A DNA stretch of 64,000 nucleotides from Posidonia oceanica (taxonomy: Eukaryota; Streptophyta; Magnoliopsida; Alismatales; Posidoniaceae): assembly GCA_037176725.1 (NCBI GenBank), contig JAZBRS010000076.1, forward strand, positions 123,337,001 to 123,401,000, read 5' to 3'. The notes under the pieces were generated by a model. The model searched no databases. It worked only from the letters and a program-made list of their open reading frames with translations, and was not told where the DNA came from. Positions 42,828-54,828 of this stretch are shown piece by piece. Numbering within the stretch: the first letter of the stretch is position 1; every line of letters begins with the position of its first letter. The translations under genes were made by a program, and so were the position numbers.

Positions 42828-42832
42828 CCTGG
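42828..42832. repeat. Target site duplication of Element B, right copy (CCTGG)
   Basis: These 5 bp follow the terminal CA of the right LTR and equal 14120-14124. The satellite unit continues from here as CGGTCC. Confidence 0.95.
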
Positions 42833-45800
42833 CGGTCCAGTCTTGATAAGGCTTGTACTAATCATTCCTGACCTCTTTCGAATCTTGTTAGGGCTTGCAC
42901 CTATCTTTCCTGGCGGTCCGGTCTTGATTAGGCTCGTACCATTCATTCCTGACCTCTTCTAGGTCATGTTAGGGCTTGCACCAGTCATTCCTGGCTGTCC
43001 GTTCTTGATATGGCCTGTACTAATCATTCCTGACCTCTTTTGGGTCAAGTTGGGGCTTGAACCAATCATTCCTGCGGTCCGGTCGTGATAAGGCTAGTTC
43101 ATATCATTCCGGACCTCTTCCGGGTCATGTTAGGGCTTGCACCTATCATTCCTGGAAGTTTGGTCATGATAAGGCTCGTACTTATCATTCCTGACCTCTT
43201 CCTGGTCATGTTAGGGCTTCCACCTATCATTCCTGGGGGTCCGGTCTTGATTTTGCTTGTACTAATCATTCCGGACCTCTTCCGGGTTTTGTTATGGCTT
43301 GCACCTACCATTCCTGGCGGTCCGGTCTTGATAAGCTTGTACTTATCGTTCCTGACCTCTTCCGGGTCATGTTAGGGCTTGCACTTATCATTCCTGACAG
43401 TCCGGTCTTGATATGGCTTGTACTTATCATTCATGACCTCTTCGGGTCTTGTTAGGGGTTGCACCTATCATTCTTGGCGGTCCGGTCTTGATAAGGCTTG
43501 TACATATCATTCCTGACCTCTACCGGGTCGTGTTAGGGCTTGCACCTATCATTCCTAGCGGTTCGGTCTTGATAAGGCAGGCACTTATCAATCCTGACTT
43601 CTTCCGGGTCTTGTTACGGCTTGCACCAATCATTCCAGGCGGTCCGGTCATGATGAGGCTCGTACTTATCATTCCTTACCTCTTCCGGGTCTTGTTAGGG
43701 CTTGCACCCATCATTCCTGGCGGTCCGGTCTTGATAAGGCTCGTACTTAACATTCCTAACCTCTTCTTGGTCTTGTTAGGGCTTCCACCTATCATTCTTG
43801 GGAGTCCGGTCATGATATGGCTTGTACTTATCATTCCTGACCTCTTCTTGGTTTTGTTAGGCCTTGCACCTACCATTTTTGGCGGTCCGGTCTTGGTTAG
43901 GCTTGTATGTATCATTCCTGACCTCTTTTGGGTCTTGTTAGGGCTTGCACCTATGATTACAGGCGGTCCGGTCTTGATAAGGCTTGAACTTATCGTTCCC
44001 GACCTCTTCCATGTCGTGTTAGGGCTTGCACCTATCATTCCTGATGGTCCGATCTTGATAAGGCTTGTACTTTCCATTCCTGACCACTTCTGGGTCTTGT
44101 CAGAGCTTGCACCTATCTTTCCTGGAGGTCAGGTATTGATAAGTCTTGTACTTATCAATCCTGACCTCTTCCTGGTCTAGTTAGGGCTTGCACCTATCAT
44201 TCCTGGTGGTCCTGTCTTTATGAGGCATGTACTTATCATTCCTGACCTCTTCCGGGTCTAGTTAGGGCTTGCACCTTTCATTCCTGGCGGTCTGGTCATC
44301 ATAGGGCATGTACATATCATTCCGGACCTCTTCCGGGTCATGTTAGGGCTTGCACCAATCATTCCTAGCGGTCCGGTCTTGATAAGGCTTCTACTTATCA
44401 TTCCTGACCTCTTCGGGTCTTGTTAGGGCTTGCACCAATCATTCCAAGCGGTTTGGTCTTGAAAAGGCTTGTACCTATCATTCCTGACCTCTTCCGAGTC
44501 TTGTTAGGGCTAGCACCCATCATTCCTGGAGGTCCGGTCTTGATTAGGCATGTACTTTACAATCCTGACCACTTCCAGGTCTTTTTAGGGCTTACGGCTA
44601 TCATTCCTGGCGGTCCGGTCTTGATAAGTCTTGTACTTAATATTCATGACCACTTCTGGGTCTTGTTGGGGCTTGCACCTATCATTCCTGGCGGTCCGGT
44701 CTTCATAAGGCTTGTACTTTTTGTTCCAGAGCTCTTCTGGGTCTTGTTAGGGCTTGCACCTATCATCCCAGGCGGTACGGTCATGATAAGGCTTGTACAA
44801 ATCATTCCTGACCTCTTCCGGATCTTGTTAGGGCTTGCACTTATCATTCCAGGCGGTCCGGTCTTGTTAAGGCTTGTACCAATCATTCCTAACCTCTTCC
44901 AGGTCTAGTTAGGGCTTGCACCAGTCATTCCAGGCGGTCCATTCTTGATCAGGCCTGTACTTGTCATTCCTGTCCTCTTCCGGGTCTTATCAGGGCTTGC
45001 ACCTATCATTCCAAGCGGTCCGGTCTTGATAAGGCATGTACCAATCATTCCTGACCGCTTCCAGGTCCTGTTAGGGCTTGCACTAGTCATTCCTGGCGGT
45101 CCATTCTTGATCAGGCCTGTACTTGTCAATCCTGTCCTCTTCCGGGTCTTGTTATGGCTTGAACCATTCATTCCTGGCGGTCCGGTCATGGTAAGGCTCG
45201 TACATATCATTCCTGACATCTTCCGTGTCTTGTAAGGGCTGGCACCAATCATTCCTGGCGGTCCGGACTTGATATGGCTCGTTCTTATCATTCCTGACCT
45301 ATTCCGGGTCATGTTAGGGCTCCCACCTATCATTCCTAGGGGTCTGGTCATGATAAGGCTTGTACTTATCATTCCTGACCTCTTCCTTGTCTTGTTTGGG
45401 CTTGAACCAAACATTCCTGGCGGTTCGGTCATGATAAGGCTCGAACTTATCATTCCAGACCTCTTTCAGGTCTTGTTAGGGCTTGCACCTATCAATCCAG
45501 GCAGTCCAGTCTTGATAAGGCTCGTACTTATCATTCCTGACCTCTATCGGGTCTTGTTAGGGCTTGCACCTATCATTCCGGGCGGTCTGGTCTTCATAAG
45601 GCTTGTACTAATCATTCCGGACCTCTTTTGGGTCTTGTTAGGGCTTGCACGTATCATTCCTGGCGGTCTGGGCTTGATAAGGCTCGTACCTACCATTCCT
45701 GACATCTTCCAGGTCTTGTTAGGGCATGCACCAATCATTCCTAGCGGACCACTCTTGATCTGGCTTGTACTTATCATTCCTGACCTCTTTCGGGTCTTGT

Positions 45801-48800
45801 TAGGGCTTGATCCAATCATTCCTGGCGGTGCGGTCATGATAAGGCTCGTACATAACATTCCTGACCACTTCCGGGTCATGTTAGGGCTGGCACCAATCAT
45901 TCCTAGCGGTCCGGTCATGATAAGGCTCGTTCTTATCAATCCTGACCTCTTCCAGGTCATGTTAGGGCTCCCACCGATCATTCCTGGGGGTCCGGTCATG
46001 GTAAGGCTTGTACTTATCATTCCTGACCTCTTCCGGGTTATGTTAGGGCTTGCTCCTATCATTCCTGGCGGTCTGGTCTTGAAAAGGCTTGTACTTATCA
46101 TTCCTGACCTCTTCCGTGTCTTGTTTGGGCTTGAACCAAACATTCCTGGCGGTTTGGTCATGATAAGGCTCGAACTTATCATTCCTGACCTCTTTCAGGT
46201 CATGTTAGGGCTTGCACCTATCATTCCAGACGGTCTGGTCTTGATAAGACTCGTACTTATCATTTCTGACCTCTACCGGGTCATGTTAGGGCTTGCACCT
46301 ATCATTCTTGGCGGTCCTGTCTTGATAAGGCTTGTACTTATCATTCCCGACCTCTTCCAGGTCTTGTTAGGGCTTGCACCTATCATTCGTAGCGGTCCGG
46401 TCTTGATAAGGCATGTACTTATCATTCAGGACCTCTTCTGGGTCCTGTTAGGGCCTGCACCTATCGTTCGTGGCGGTCTGGTCTTAATAAGGATTGTACT
46501 CATCATTCCTATCCTCTTCGGGTCTTGTTAGGGCTTGCTCCTATCATTCCTGGCGGTCCAGTCTTGATAAGGCTTGTACTTATCGTTCCTGACCTCTTCC
46601 GTGTCTTGTTAGGGCTTGCACCAATCATTCCTGGCGGTCTGGTCATGATAAGGCTTGTACTTATCCTTCCTAGCCTCTTTCGGGTCTTGTTAGGGCTTGC
46701 ACCTATAATTCCTGACGGTCCGGTCTTGATAAGGCTTGTACTTAAAATTCCTGACCTCTTCCGGGTCTTGTTAGGGCTTGCACCTATCATTCTAGGCGGT
46801 CCGGTCTTGATAAGGCTTGTACTTATTGTTCCTGACCACTTCCGAAGCTTGTTTGGGCTTGCACCAATCAATCCTGGCTGTCCGGTCATGATAAGGCATG
46901 TACTTATCAATCCTGAACTTTTCTGGGTCTTGTTAGGGCTTGCACCTATCATTCCTGGTGGTCCGTTCATGATAAGGCTTGTACTTATCATTCCTGACCA
47001 CTTTTGGGTCATGTTAGGGCTTGCACCTATCATTCCTGGCGGTCCGGTCTTCATAAGGCTTGTACGTAAAATTCCTGACCTCTTCCGGGTCTTGTTAGGG
47101 CTTGCACCTATCATTCCGGGCTGTCCGGTCTTGAAAAGGCTTGTACTTATCATTCCTGAAATCTTCTGGGTCTTATTAGGGCTTGCACCTATCATTCCTG
47201 GCGGTCCGGTCTTCCTAAGGCTTGTACTTATCATTCCTGACCACTTCCGGGTACAGTTTGAGCTTGCACCCATCATTCCAGGTGGTCTGGTCTTGATAAG
47301 ACTTCTACATATCATTCCTGACCTCTTCTTGGTCTTGTTAGGGCTTGCACCTATCATTCCTGGCGGTCCGGTCTTCATAAGGCTTGTACTTATCATTCCA
47401 GACCTCTTCCAGGTCTTGTTTGGGCTTGCACCTATCATTCCTGGCGGTTCGGTCTTGATTTGGCTTGTACAAATCATTCCTGACCTCTTCCGTATCTTGC
47501 TATGGTTTGCACTTATCATTCCTGGCGGTCCAGTCTTTATAAGGCTCGTACCTATCATTCCTGACCTCTTCCAGGTCATGTTTGGGCTTGCACCAGTCTT
47601 TCCTGGCAGTCCGTTCTTGATAAGGCTTGTACTTATCATTCCTGACCTCTTCCGAGTCTTGTTAGGGCTTGAACCAACCATTCCTGGTGGTCCGGTCTTG
47701 ATAAGGCTCATACATATCATTCCTGACCTCTTCCAGGTCATGTTAGGGCTTGCACCTATCATTCCTGGTGGTTCGGTTTTGATAAGGCTCGTACTTATCA
47801 TTCCTGACCTCTTCCTGGTCATGTTAGGGCTTGCACCTATCATTCATAGGGGTCCGGTCTTGATAAGGCTTGTACTTATCATTCCTGAATTCTTCGGGTT
47901 TTGTTAGGGCTTGCACCTATCATTCCTAGCGGTCTGGTCTTGATAAGCTTGTACTTATCATTCCAGGCCTCTTCCGGGTCTTGTTAGGGCTTGCACCTAT
48001 CATTCCAGGCGGTCCAGTCTTGATATGGCTTGTACTTATCATTCCTGACCTCTTCGGGTTTTGTTAGGGCTTGCACCTATCATTCCTGCCGGTTCGGTCT
48101 TGATTTGGCTTGTACGTATCATTCCTAATCTCTTCTGCGTCTTGTTAGGGCTTGCACCTATCATACCTGGCGGTCCGGTCTTTGTAAGGCTTGTACTTAT
48201 CATTCCCAACCTCTTCCTTATTTTGTTAGGACTTGCCCCTATCATTCCTGCTGGTCCGGTCATGATAAGTCTTGTACTTATCATTCCTGAACTCTATTGA
48301 GTCTTGTCAGAGCTTGCACCTATCATTCCTGGCGGTCAGGTATTGATAAGGCTTGTACTTTTCAATCCTGACCTCTTCCTGGTCTTGTTTGGGCTTGCAC
48401 CTATCATTCCTGGTGGTCCTGTCTTGATACGTCTTGTACTTATCATTCCTGACCTCTTCTGGTTCTTGCTACGGCTTGCACCTTTCGTTCCTGGCGGTCC
48501 GGTCATCATAGGGCCTGTACTTATCATTCCGTACCTCTTCCGGGTCTTATTAGGGCTTGCACCTATCATTCCTAGTGGTCCGGTCTTGATAAGGCTTGTA
48601 CTTATCATTCCTGACCTCTTCCGAGTCTTGTCAGAGCTTGCACCTATCATTCCTAGCGGTCAGGTATTGATAAGGCTTGTACTTACGAATCGTGACCTCT
48701 TCCTGGTCTTGTTAGGGCTTGCACCTATGATTCCTGGTGGTCCTGTCTTGATACGGCTTGTACTTATCATTCCTGACCTCTTCCGGGTCTTGTTGGGGCT

Positions 48801-49010
48801 TGCTCCTTTCATTCCTGTCGGTCCGGTCATCGTAGGGCTTGTACTAATCATTCCGGACCTCTTCCGGGTCTTGTTAGGGCTTGCACCTATCATTCCTAGC
48901 GGTCCGGTCTTGATAAAGCTTCAACTTATAATTCCAGACCTCTTCGGGTCTTGTTAGGGCTTGCACCTATCATTCCTAGCGGTCCGGTGTTGACAAGGCT
49001 TGTACTTATC
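42828..49010. repeat. 81-bp satellite array, right part (~76 units)
   Basis: Continuation of the array at 8530-14124 with the same 39+42-bp dimer and orientation, in register across the Element B insertion. It ends precisely at the TG of LTR C. The longest open frames (460 codons at 46525-47907 plus, 444 codons at 46509-47843 minus) overlap each other almost fully and reflect the period, not genes. Confidence 0.95.
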
Positions 49011-49669
49011 TGTAGTAATCCCAATCGGAATCAGGCTTACTATTGGCGGCGATGTTTGAGGAGGAGGGCTCAACTTGAAAATACTTAAAATAGAGGAGAG
49101 AAGGTAAGAAAAGAAGAAGATAAGACAATTCAGTGTCGCCACCGTGTCTATTATCAGGAGACAAGGAAAACCGGGGGAAATGCATGAGTTAACACGCAAA
49201 ACCAAGCAAGAAATGCAAAGCAAAGCAATGCAATGGAAAACAAATGCAAATACATGCAAATGAGATGACTCATGCCTAGGATGAGGGCGATATGGTCATT
49301 ACGGGCCAAAAGACTGGGCAAGGACTCCTGTTACGTGCGGGGAAGGTGTTAGGCACCCCCGACACGCCCGAGAATCGGTCTTTCTAGGCTTACGCTCGCA
49401 TACGCAGGGAAATGCAGATTTGAATGCCTAAATGCCAATGAATGCCAGAATGAATGCTCATGGGTGTGCTCTAGTGGCGGGATGCAATGCAAGGAAAGTA
49501 AACGTGCAGTCTAAGTGCTCAGCAGCGCTGTCTGTGTTCCGAACCGGGCGAAACCGGGCTCGTGAGAACTCCAGGCAGTAAGCATCACTGCCCTATATGC
49601 AAATGCAAGCGGAAAAGCAAAACAACGGTAAAACCAAGCAATGCAGGCGACATGCAAGAGAAAACGACG

Positions 49670-50035
49670 TAAAGCACGCGAAATAATGCAAGAAACGAGA
49701 GCGGCACGCAAAACGGTGCAAGAAAACAAGATCGACACGCAAAACAGTGCCAGAAACAAAGCGGGCACGCGAAACGGTGCCAAAAGCAAAGTGGGCACGC
49801 AAAACGATGCCAAAGGCGAAGCGGGCACGCAAAACGTTGCCAAAGACAAAGTGGGCACGCAAAACGGTGCCAAAAACAAAGCGGGCACGCGAAATGGTGC
49901 CAAAAGCGAAGCGGGCACGCAAAACGGTGCCAAAAGCGAAGTGGGCAGGCAAAACGGTGCCAAAAGCAAAGCGGGCACGCAAAACAGTGCCAAAGACCAA
50001 GCAGGCACGCAAAATGGTGCCAAAAGCGGCAGAAT
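49670..50035. repeat. 30-bp minisatellite in LTR C (~12 units)
   Basis: Regular 30-bp units such as GGGCACGCAAAACGGTGCCA plus an A-rich tail, more homogeneous than in LTR A or B. It yields open frames on both strands (for example 49641-50147 plus and 49511-50257 minus) that I do not consider genes. Confidence 0.9.
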
Positions 50036-51707
50036 AAAACCTCGGCAAAACCATGCAGATGCAAATGCAAAGAGAGAGGATAAGAAAGGCGAAAGGAGAA
50101 GCAAACAGTGCGTGTGTGAGAACAGACACTGTTTAAGGGCCACGTAGAGTAGGTGTGAAGACCTACAATGGGGAAAATAAGCAAGTGGAGGGATTACCAC
50201 TGTTTTGCGACTGTTTCCCACTAAACCGCCCCGCGATGTGTCTCGCATGCTGCCCAAAGCTCATGGCGCGATCGGATCGTGGAAAAGGGGGAAGAAAGTC
50301 GCAATAAGTGGTGAATCTAGGGGAAACGCAACACAAAACACTTGGGAATACGCGAAAAGGGGAACGGAATTGATGGGTAAGAAGAGGAAGTCCTATTCTA
50401 CATGTTCGAGGAAACAAAAAGCGAAAACGATGCATGCAATGCAAATGGTATGCAAATAAATGCTGTGCAGGGGTTCAGGAGGACGTACCTGGGAAATCTG
50501 AAGCCTGATCTGAGATCTGCTTGGTCCATGCTGAAGAGTGCTCCGCCGGGGTCGTTCAGGTAGCTTGTTTGAGAAGATCCAACGGTCGGATTGGAAGATA
50601 TCCCAACTTCAAGGCAGAAGGGCCAGAACAGGGGAGAAGAATTGATCTAAGTGTACAGGAGGTCCTAGGAGTGTGCAAAACAGGTCCTCCCATGTAAATG
50701 GGAGCTAGGAGTGTTTAAGTGTGTGCAAAGGATGCCAAATGCAAGAATGCATGAGTGCAATGCATGCAGAATGCAAGAAAAGACTTAGGGGTGATTTTTC
50801 AGAAAATTGGGGACTTAAATGCAATTTTTGAAAGGATGGGGGTCTAAATGCAAAGATTTTGAAAAGTTTGGGGCTTTTATGCAAGGATTTTGAAAAAAGG
50901 AGGGTCTGCATGCAATTTTACAAAAGACAGAGTTTAAAATGCAATTTTCCAAGATGAGCATGCATTAGGACAAACTTTTGAAATCATGTGGCAAGTTAGA
51001 ATGCAATTTTGAAATCATTAGGGTCCAAAATGCAATTTTTCCAGCAAAACAGGGATCTAACGGGTCTGGGAATGCAGATGGGGGACCTATATGCAATTTT
51101 CCAAACATGTGGGGGCTAAAATGCAATTTTATAAGCAAAATATGCATTTAAATGATTTTTATAAGTATGCAGAGGACCTATGTGCAATTTTCAAATTATG
51201 CAGGGTCAAAAATGCAATTATATAAGCAAAATATGCATTTAAATGACTACTGTGCATTGAGGAAGGTCCTATATGCAAAAATCAAAAAACATGGGGGAAA
51301 TAATGCAATGCAGTAAGCAAAAATTGGAAAATAAAAGCTAAGTTAACAGGATAGAGGACTAAATTGCAATTATAGAAAACAGTAAGGACCTAAAATGCAA
51401 TTTTATATGGCAAACTTAGTGCATTAAATCAAATTAATCAACTGCAGGACTAACGTGCAATAATGAAAAGCTGGAGAGCCAGAGTCAAAATAATTATTGA
51501 AGGGAAGCACAGTAAAAGGACTGACATGCAAATAAAGAAAACTACATATTTTTCATGCAATTTTATATGGTTTTAATTCAGAATTAAACAGATTTAATCA
51601 AATAAAGGACCTGAGAGCAAATAAGCAAGAACTGAGACCAAAAATGCAATATACGGTAAAATAGCCAAGATAGCAGAAAATAAATACACAGTAAAATGGC
51701 CGACGGC

Positions 51708-51742
51708 CATGGACACTGTAGCAAAAGCTACCAGTGTCCATG
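51708..51742. repeat. LTR hairpin (version C)
   Basis: CATGGACACTG (51708-51718) and CAGTGTCCATG (51732-51742) are perfect 11-bp reverse complements, and TAGC/GCTA extends the stem inside past one bulged base, leaving an AAAA loop. This is the best-formed of the LTR hairpins. Confidence 0.85.
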
Positions 51743-54700
51743 AACGCCGGCACAGGGGGGCTGGTGCTGCGCAGACCGGCAGGCGGGCTTCACCTGGACC
51801 TGACGGAGCACGGGCGACGTCCGGTGAGGTTCGACGCTGCCTGGAGCAAGCCGGAGGAGTCGCCGGAGGTCTGCAGGCCTTCTTAGGCACAGTTCGGGCG
51901 GACGAGGCGGCGTCGACGTGTTCTGACGGCAGGGACATACTCCTGGGGTCCGTGTGGAGCGGAGACGCTTGATGGAGTGGCGTTCTGCTGACCGGAGCGG
52001 CGAGACGTGCAATGAGGCTCGCCGGAGAAGACGACGCTGACCCGGCGTTGACTCGGCGCAGGAGAGAGAGAAACCCTAGTCTAAAGGGCGGAGAAGTGAG
52101 AGAGGAAGAAGACTAACTTAGGGATGAAGAGAAATACCTGTTCCCGTGGCTGGAGCGTCCTCCCAACGTCGGTTGATCCAGAGGTCGACGGTGAGCTCGG
52201 TCTGGCTGCTGCGGGCGTCTTCGATGGCTTCTGGGCGTCCGGTTCTGCTCAATGCGATGCTCCGGAGCTTGCTGGATGCTTAGATGCAAGCTTGCAAGCC
52301 GGAGGCAGGAGTCGGCTTTTTTGGGTGCCGCTGGTTCTGCCGGGGACGGGGGGAGTGGTCTGTTGCTCCTCGGGCTGAACGGGACCTTCTGGCAAGTAGC
52401 TGGGTGTTTAGTGAAGGTGTGTGGAGGCCTGAATTGGGCAGTGGAGGCCTGGTGGAAGTTGTGGATTGGGTTGGTTTTCAGGCAGAAACTGGAGCAAGTG
52501 TTTGTGGTGGATGGTCGGAGCTGTGGTGAGAGCTGGGCTGAAGGCTTGGGTGGTTTAGGAAGGTGGTGTTCAGGTGGGTTGGATGCTGGATTTTGGGAAG
52601 GTTTGGGGCTCAGTAGCGGTGGCAATTTCAGAGGAGGTGGAGTTAGGTTGCTGTGGTGATTTCCGGTGGATGAGGGGTGATTCTGAGTTGGTCTTGGGCA
52701 TGGAATGAAGGAGGAAGGGTGCTGGTATTCTGGGTGAGTTTGGGGGTTGAAAATGGAAGGGATTTGGTGACTGGAACGGGCTTGGTTTCAGGGGAAGAGG
52801 AGGAAATTGCTGCTGGTCTTAGAGGAGGAAGAAGGAGGGGAATGTTGGGAATTCTCTCTGGATTCCTTTGCTCTCTCTCTCGGACGACGAAGGCCCCGAA
52901 GGAGGTGGAATGCTGAGGCTTTATCAGCGGAGCTGGGCGCGTTGAGGATTTTCAAATCCTGTCGGCGCCGAACACTGGAGCTGGAGTTGAGAGGAGGCCG
53001 GCGAGTCGACAGGCAGTAAATGCCTACCGGAAAAAGGGCTGAGAGAGCTGAGAGAAGAGAGGGCTGTTGCTGATCTGATGGAGGGGGAAGAATTGAATTC
53101 AAACGGAGGGAGGGAGCGCTGTTGCAGGCCGCGGGAAGAAAAGAAGAGCTGAAGGAGAAGAAGGAAGAAGAAGGGTGGAGGAGGAGGAAGGACGAACCGC
53201 GGGCCGAGCCGCGAGCTGAAAAGGAAAAGAAAGAAAAGAAAGAAGGGAGGTGGAACGGGCCGGACTGGGTCCAGCAGGAGAAAAAGAAGAAGAAATAGGA
53301 AGAAAGGGAGAAATGGAAGGGAAAAAGAGGAGAAATAAATTAGATAAAAATAAAATAAAAATAGATAAAATTATTAGAATGATTGTGTTTTAAGTTAGGA
53401 CCTTGATTAAGTTTTTTAATGATCGTTTTTGGTTAGTTAATTAGGTTTAGAGGGATTTTGGATTTGATTAGGGTTTTAAGGGTTTTCTTTGTCTTTGATT
53501 TGTTTTTTTATTTTGATTAAATGTTTGTTAAGCCTTTTAGGTTGTTTTTTCAATTATGTTTTTCTTGTTAAATACTTGGGATGTTAATTAGGGTTTTTTA
53601 AAGTTTGTTTTTAGATTAATTAGAGTGGGTTTTAGATTTTTGGGTTTTAGTCTTTTAGGATTTTTATTAAGTCTTCTTTAAATTATATTTTGATCTTTTT
53701 GTTTGTTAAGTTCTCTTGATGTTTTTTAGTTAAGTTTCTCTTGTTTAATTAAGTGTTTTTAAATCTTTGATTGTTTCTTCCTTTTTTTTCTTTTTAATTA
53801 AGTTTTTAGGTTGTTCTTTTTAGATTTGTTGAGTTAAGTTTTCCATTAATTATTTGTCTTAGTGTTTTTAATTGTTTTCCTTCTTCTTAGGGTTTGCTTT
53901 TTTATTATTTTTTAGTGGGGTTTCTACTTTGCTTGTTTTTGGTTACATTTTAGTTTTTACCTTGATTTTACAGCATTTTCTTTTGGTTTGTTTTGCATTC
54001 TTTAGCTTGCATTCTTAGTTTTCTATTTTAGCTAGATTTAGTTGGGTCTAGGTTTTTAATTGTTTGTTTAATGTTTTTAATTATTTTTCTTAGGGTTTTG
54101 GTTTTTTTTCCTTTTTTTTTAGAGTTTTAGAGGTTTTTAAGGGTTTTTTAGGGACTTAGTAAAAGTAGGAAAAAGAAAAGGAGAAGGAGGAGGAAAAGGG
54201 AGAAGAGGAGGAATAAAGGGGAAAGAGAGGAGTTGAAAGAAAATAATTCTTTTGAAAGTCAAAGAAAATGCTAAAAGTAAGATAAAAATAGGAATAAGAT
54301 TGAGAAGAGATAGGAGCACAAGGGGGGCCCACAGCAGGCAAGAAAAAGGGAGAGAAGGGGATGCAAAGAAGGAGGATAATCAGGAGAGAGAGAGGAGAGA
54401 GAAAAGAATATCCAAGAGAGAGAAAAGGATAATTTGGGTGAATGGAGGGCTTAAAGGTTTTGAAAAGGGGTGAAAATTGGGAAATGTGTAGCCTAGGGTT
54501 TCTAGTGTTGGTTCTAGGGCTTTGGTTTAGTTTCGAGAAAGTTTTGGAAGGGTTTTGAGGTGTAGAAAGGGGGTAGTTTTACCTAGGTTTTCTAGGGTTT
54601 TTGGGAGTGGTCTTGGGTTGAGTATTTCTAAGTGTTTGGGTAGGTTTGCTAAGTAGGGGGTGATGGATTTTCCTATGGTTTTTGGGTAAGTTTTGGGTTT

Positions 54701-54828
54701 GGGAAATAGGTGTAGGCTTAGGTCAAGTTTAGGCTCGTTTTGAAGGGTAAGATGAAAAGGGTTGTTGTAGTTTTGACCTAGGTTTAGATCCAGAAGTCAC
54801 CAGAAGATCCCAATTGGTCCTAGTTTGT

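Larger units (their letters stand above)
49011..54828 (-). mobile_element. LTR C: nearly full-length Ogre-type LTR, truncated at its right end
   Basis: Starts TGTAGTAATCCC directly after the satellite. As no PBS lies to its left it was a 3' or solo LTR. Zones: PBS-like motif (near 49127-49141), conserved block (49321-49402), 30-bp minisatellite (49670-50035), ATGCAA-rich zone (50750-51650), hairpin (51708-51742), GC-rich zone (to 53250), T-rich zone (53370-54130) and purine stretch (54160-54440). Relative to LTR A the last ~26 bp, including GGGGTGTCAACA, are missing. The sequence is clearly more distant from A, B, D and E than those are from each other in the ATGCAA zone. Confidence 0.85.

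Noticed and set aside
46525..47907. Long plus and minus ORFs across the 81-bp array as membrane or repeat proteins
   Set aside because: They overlap on both strands, follow the 27-codon period, lack a unique N- or C-terminus and a start context, and break at random unit changes.
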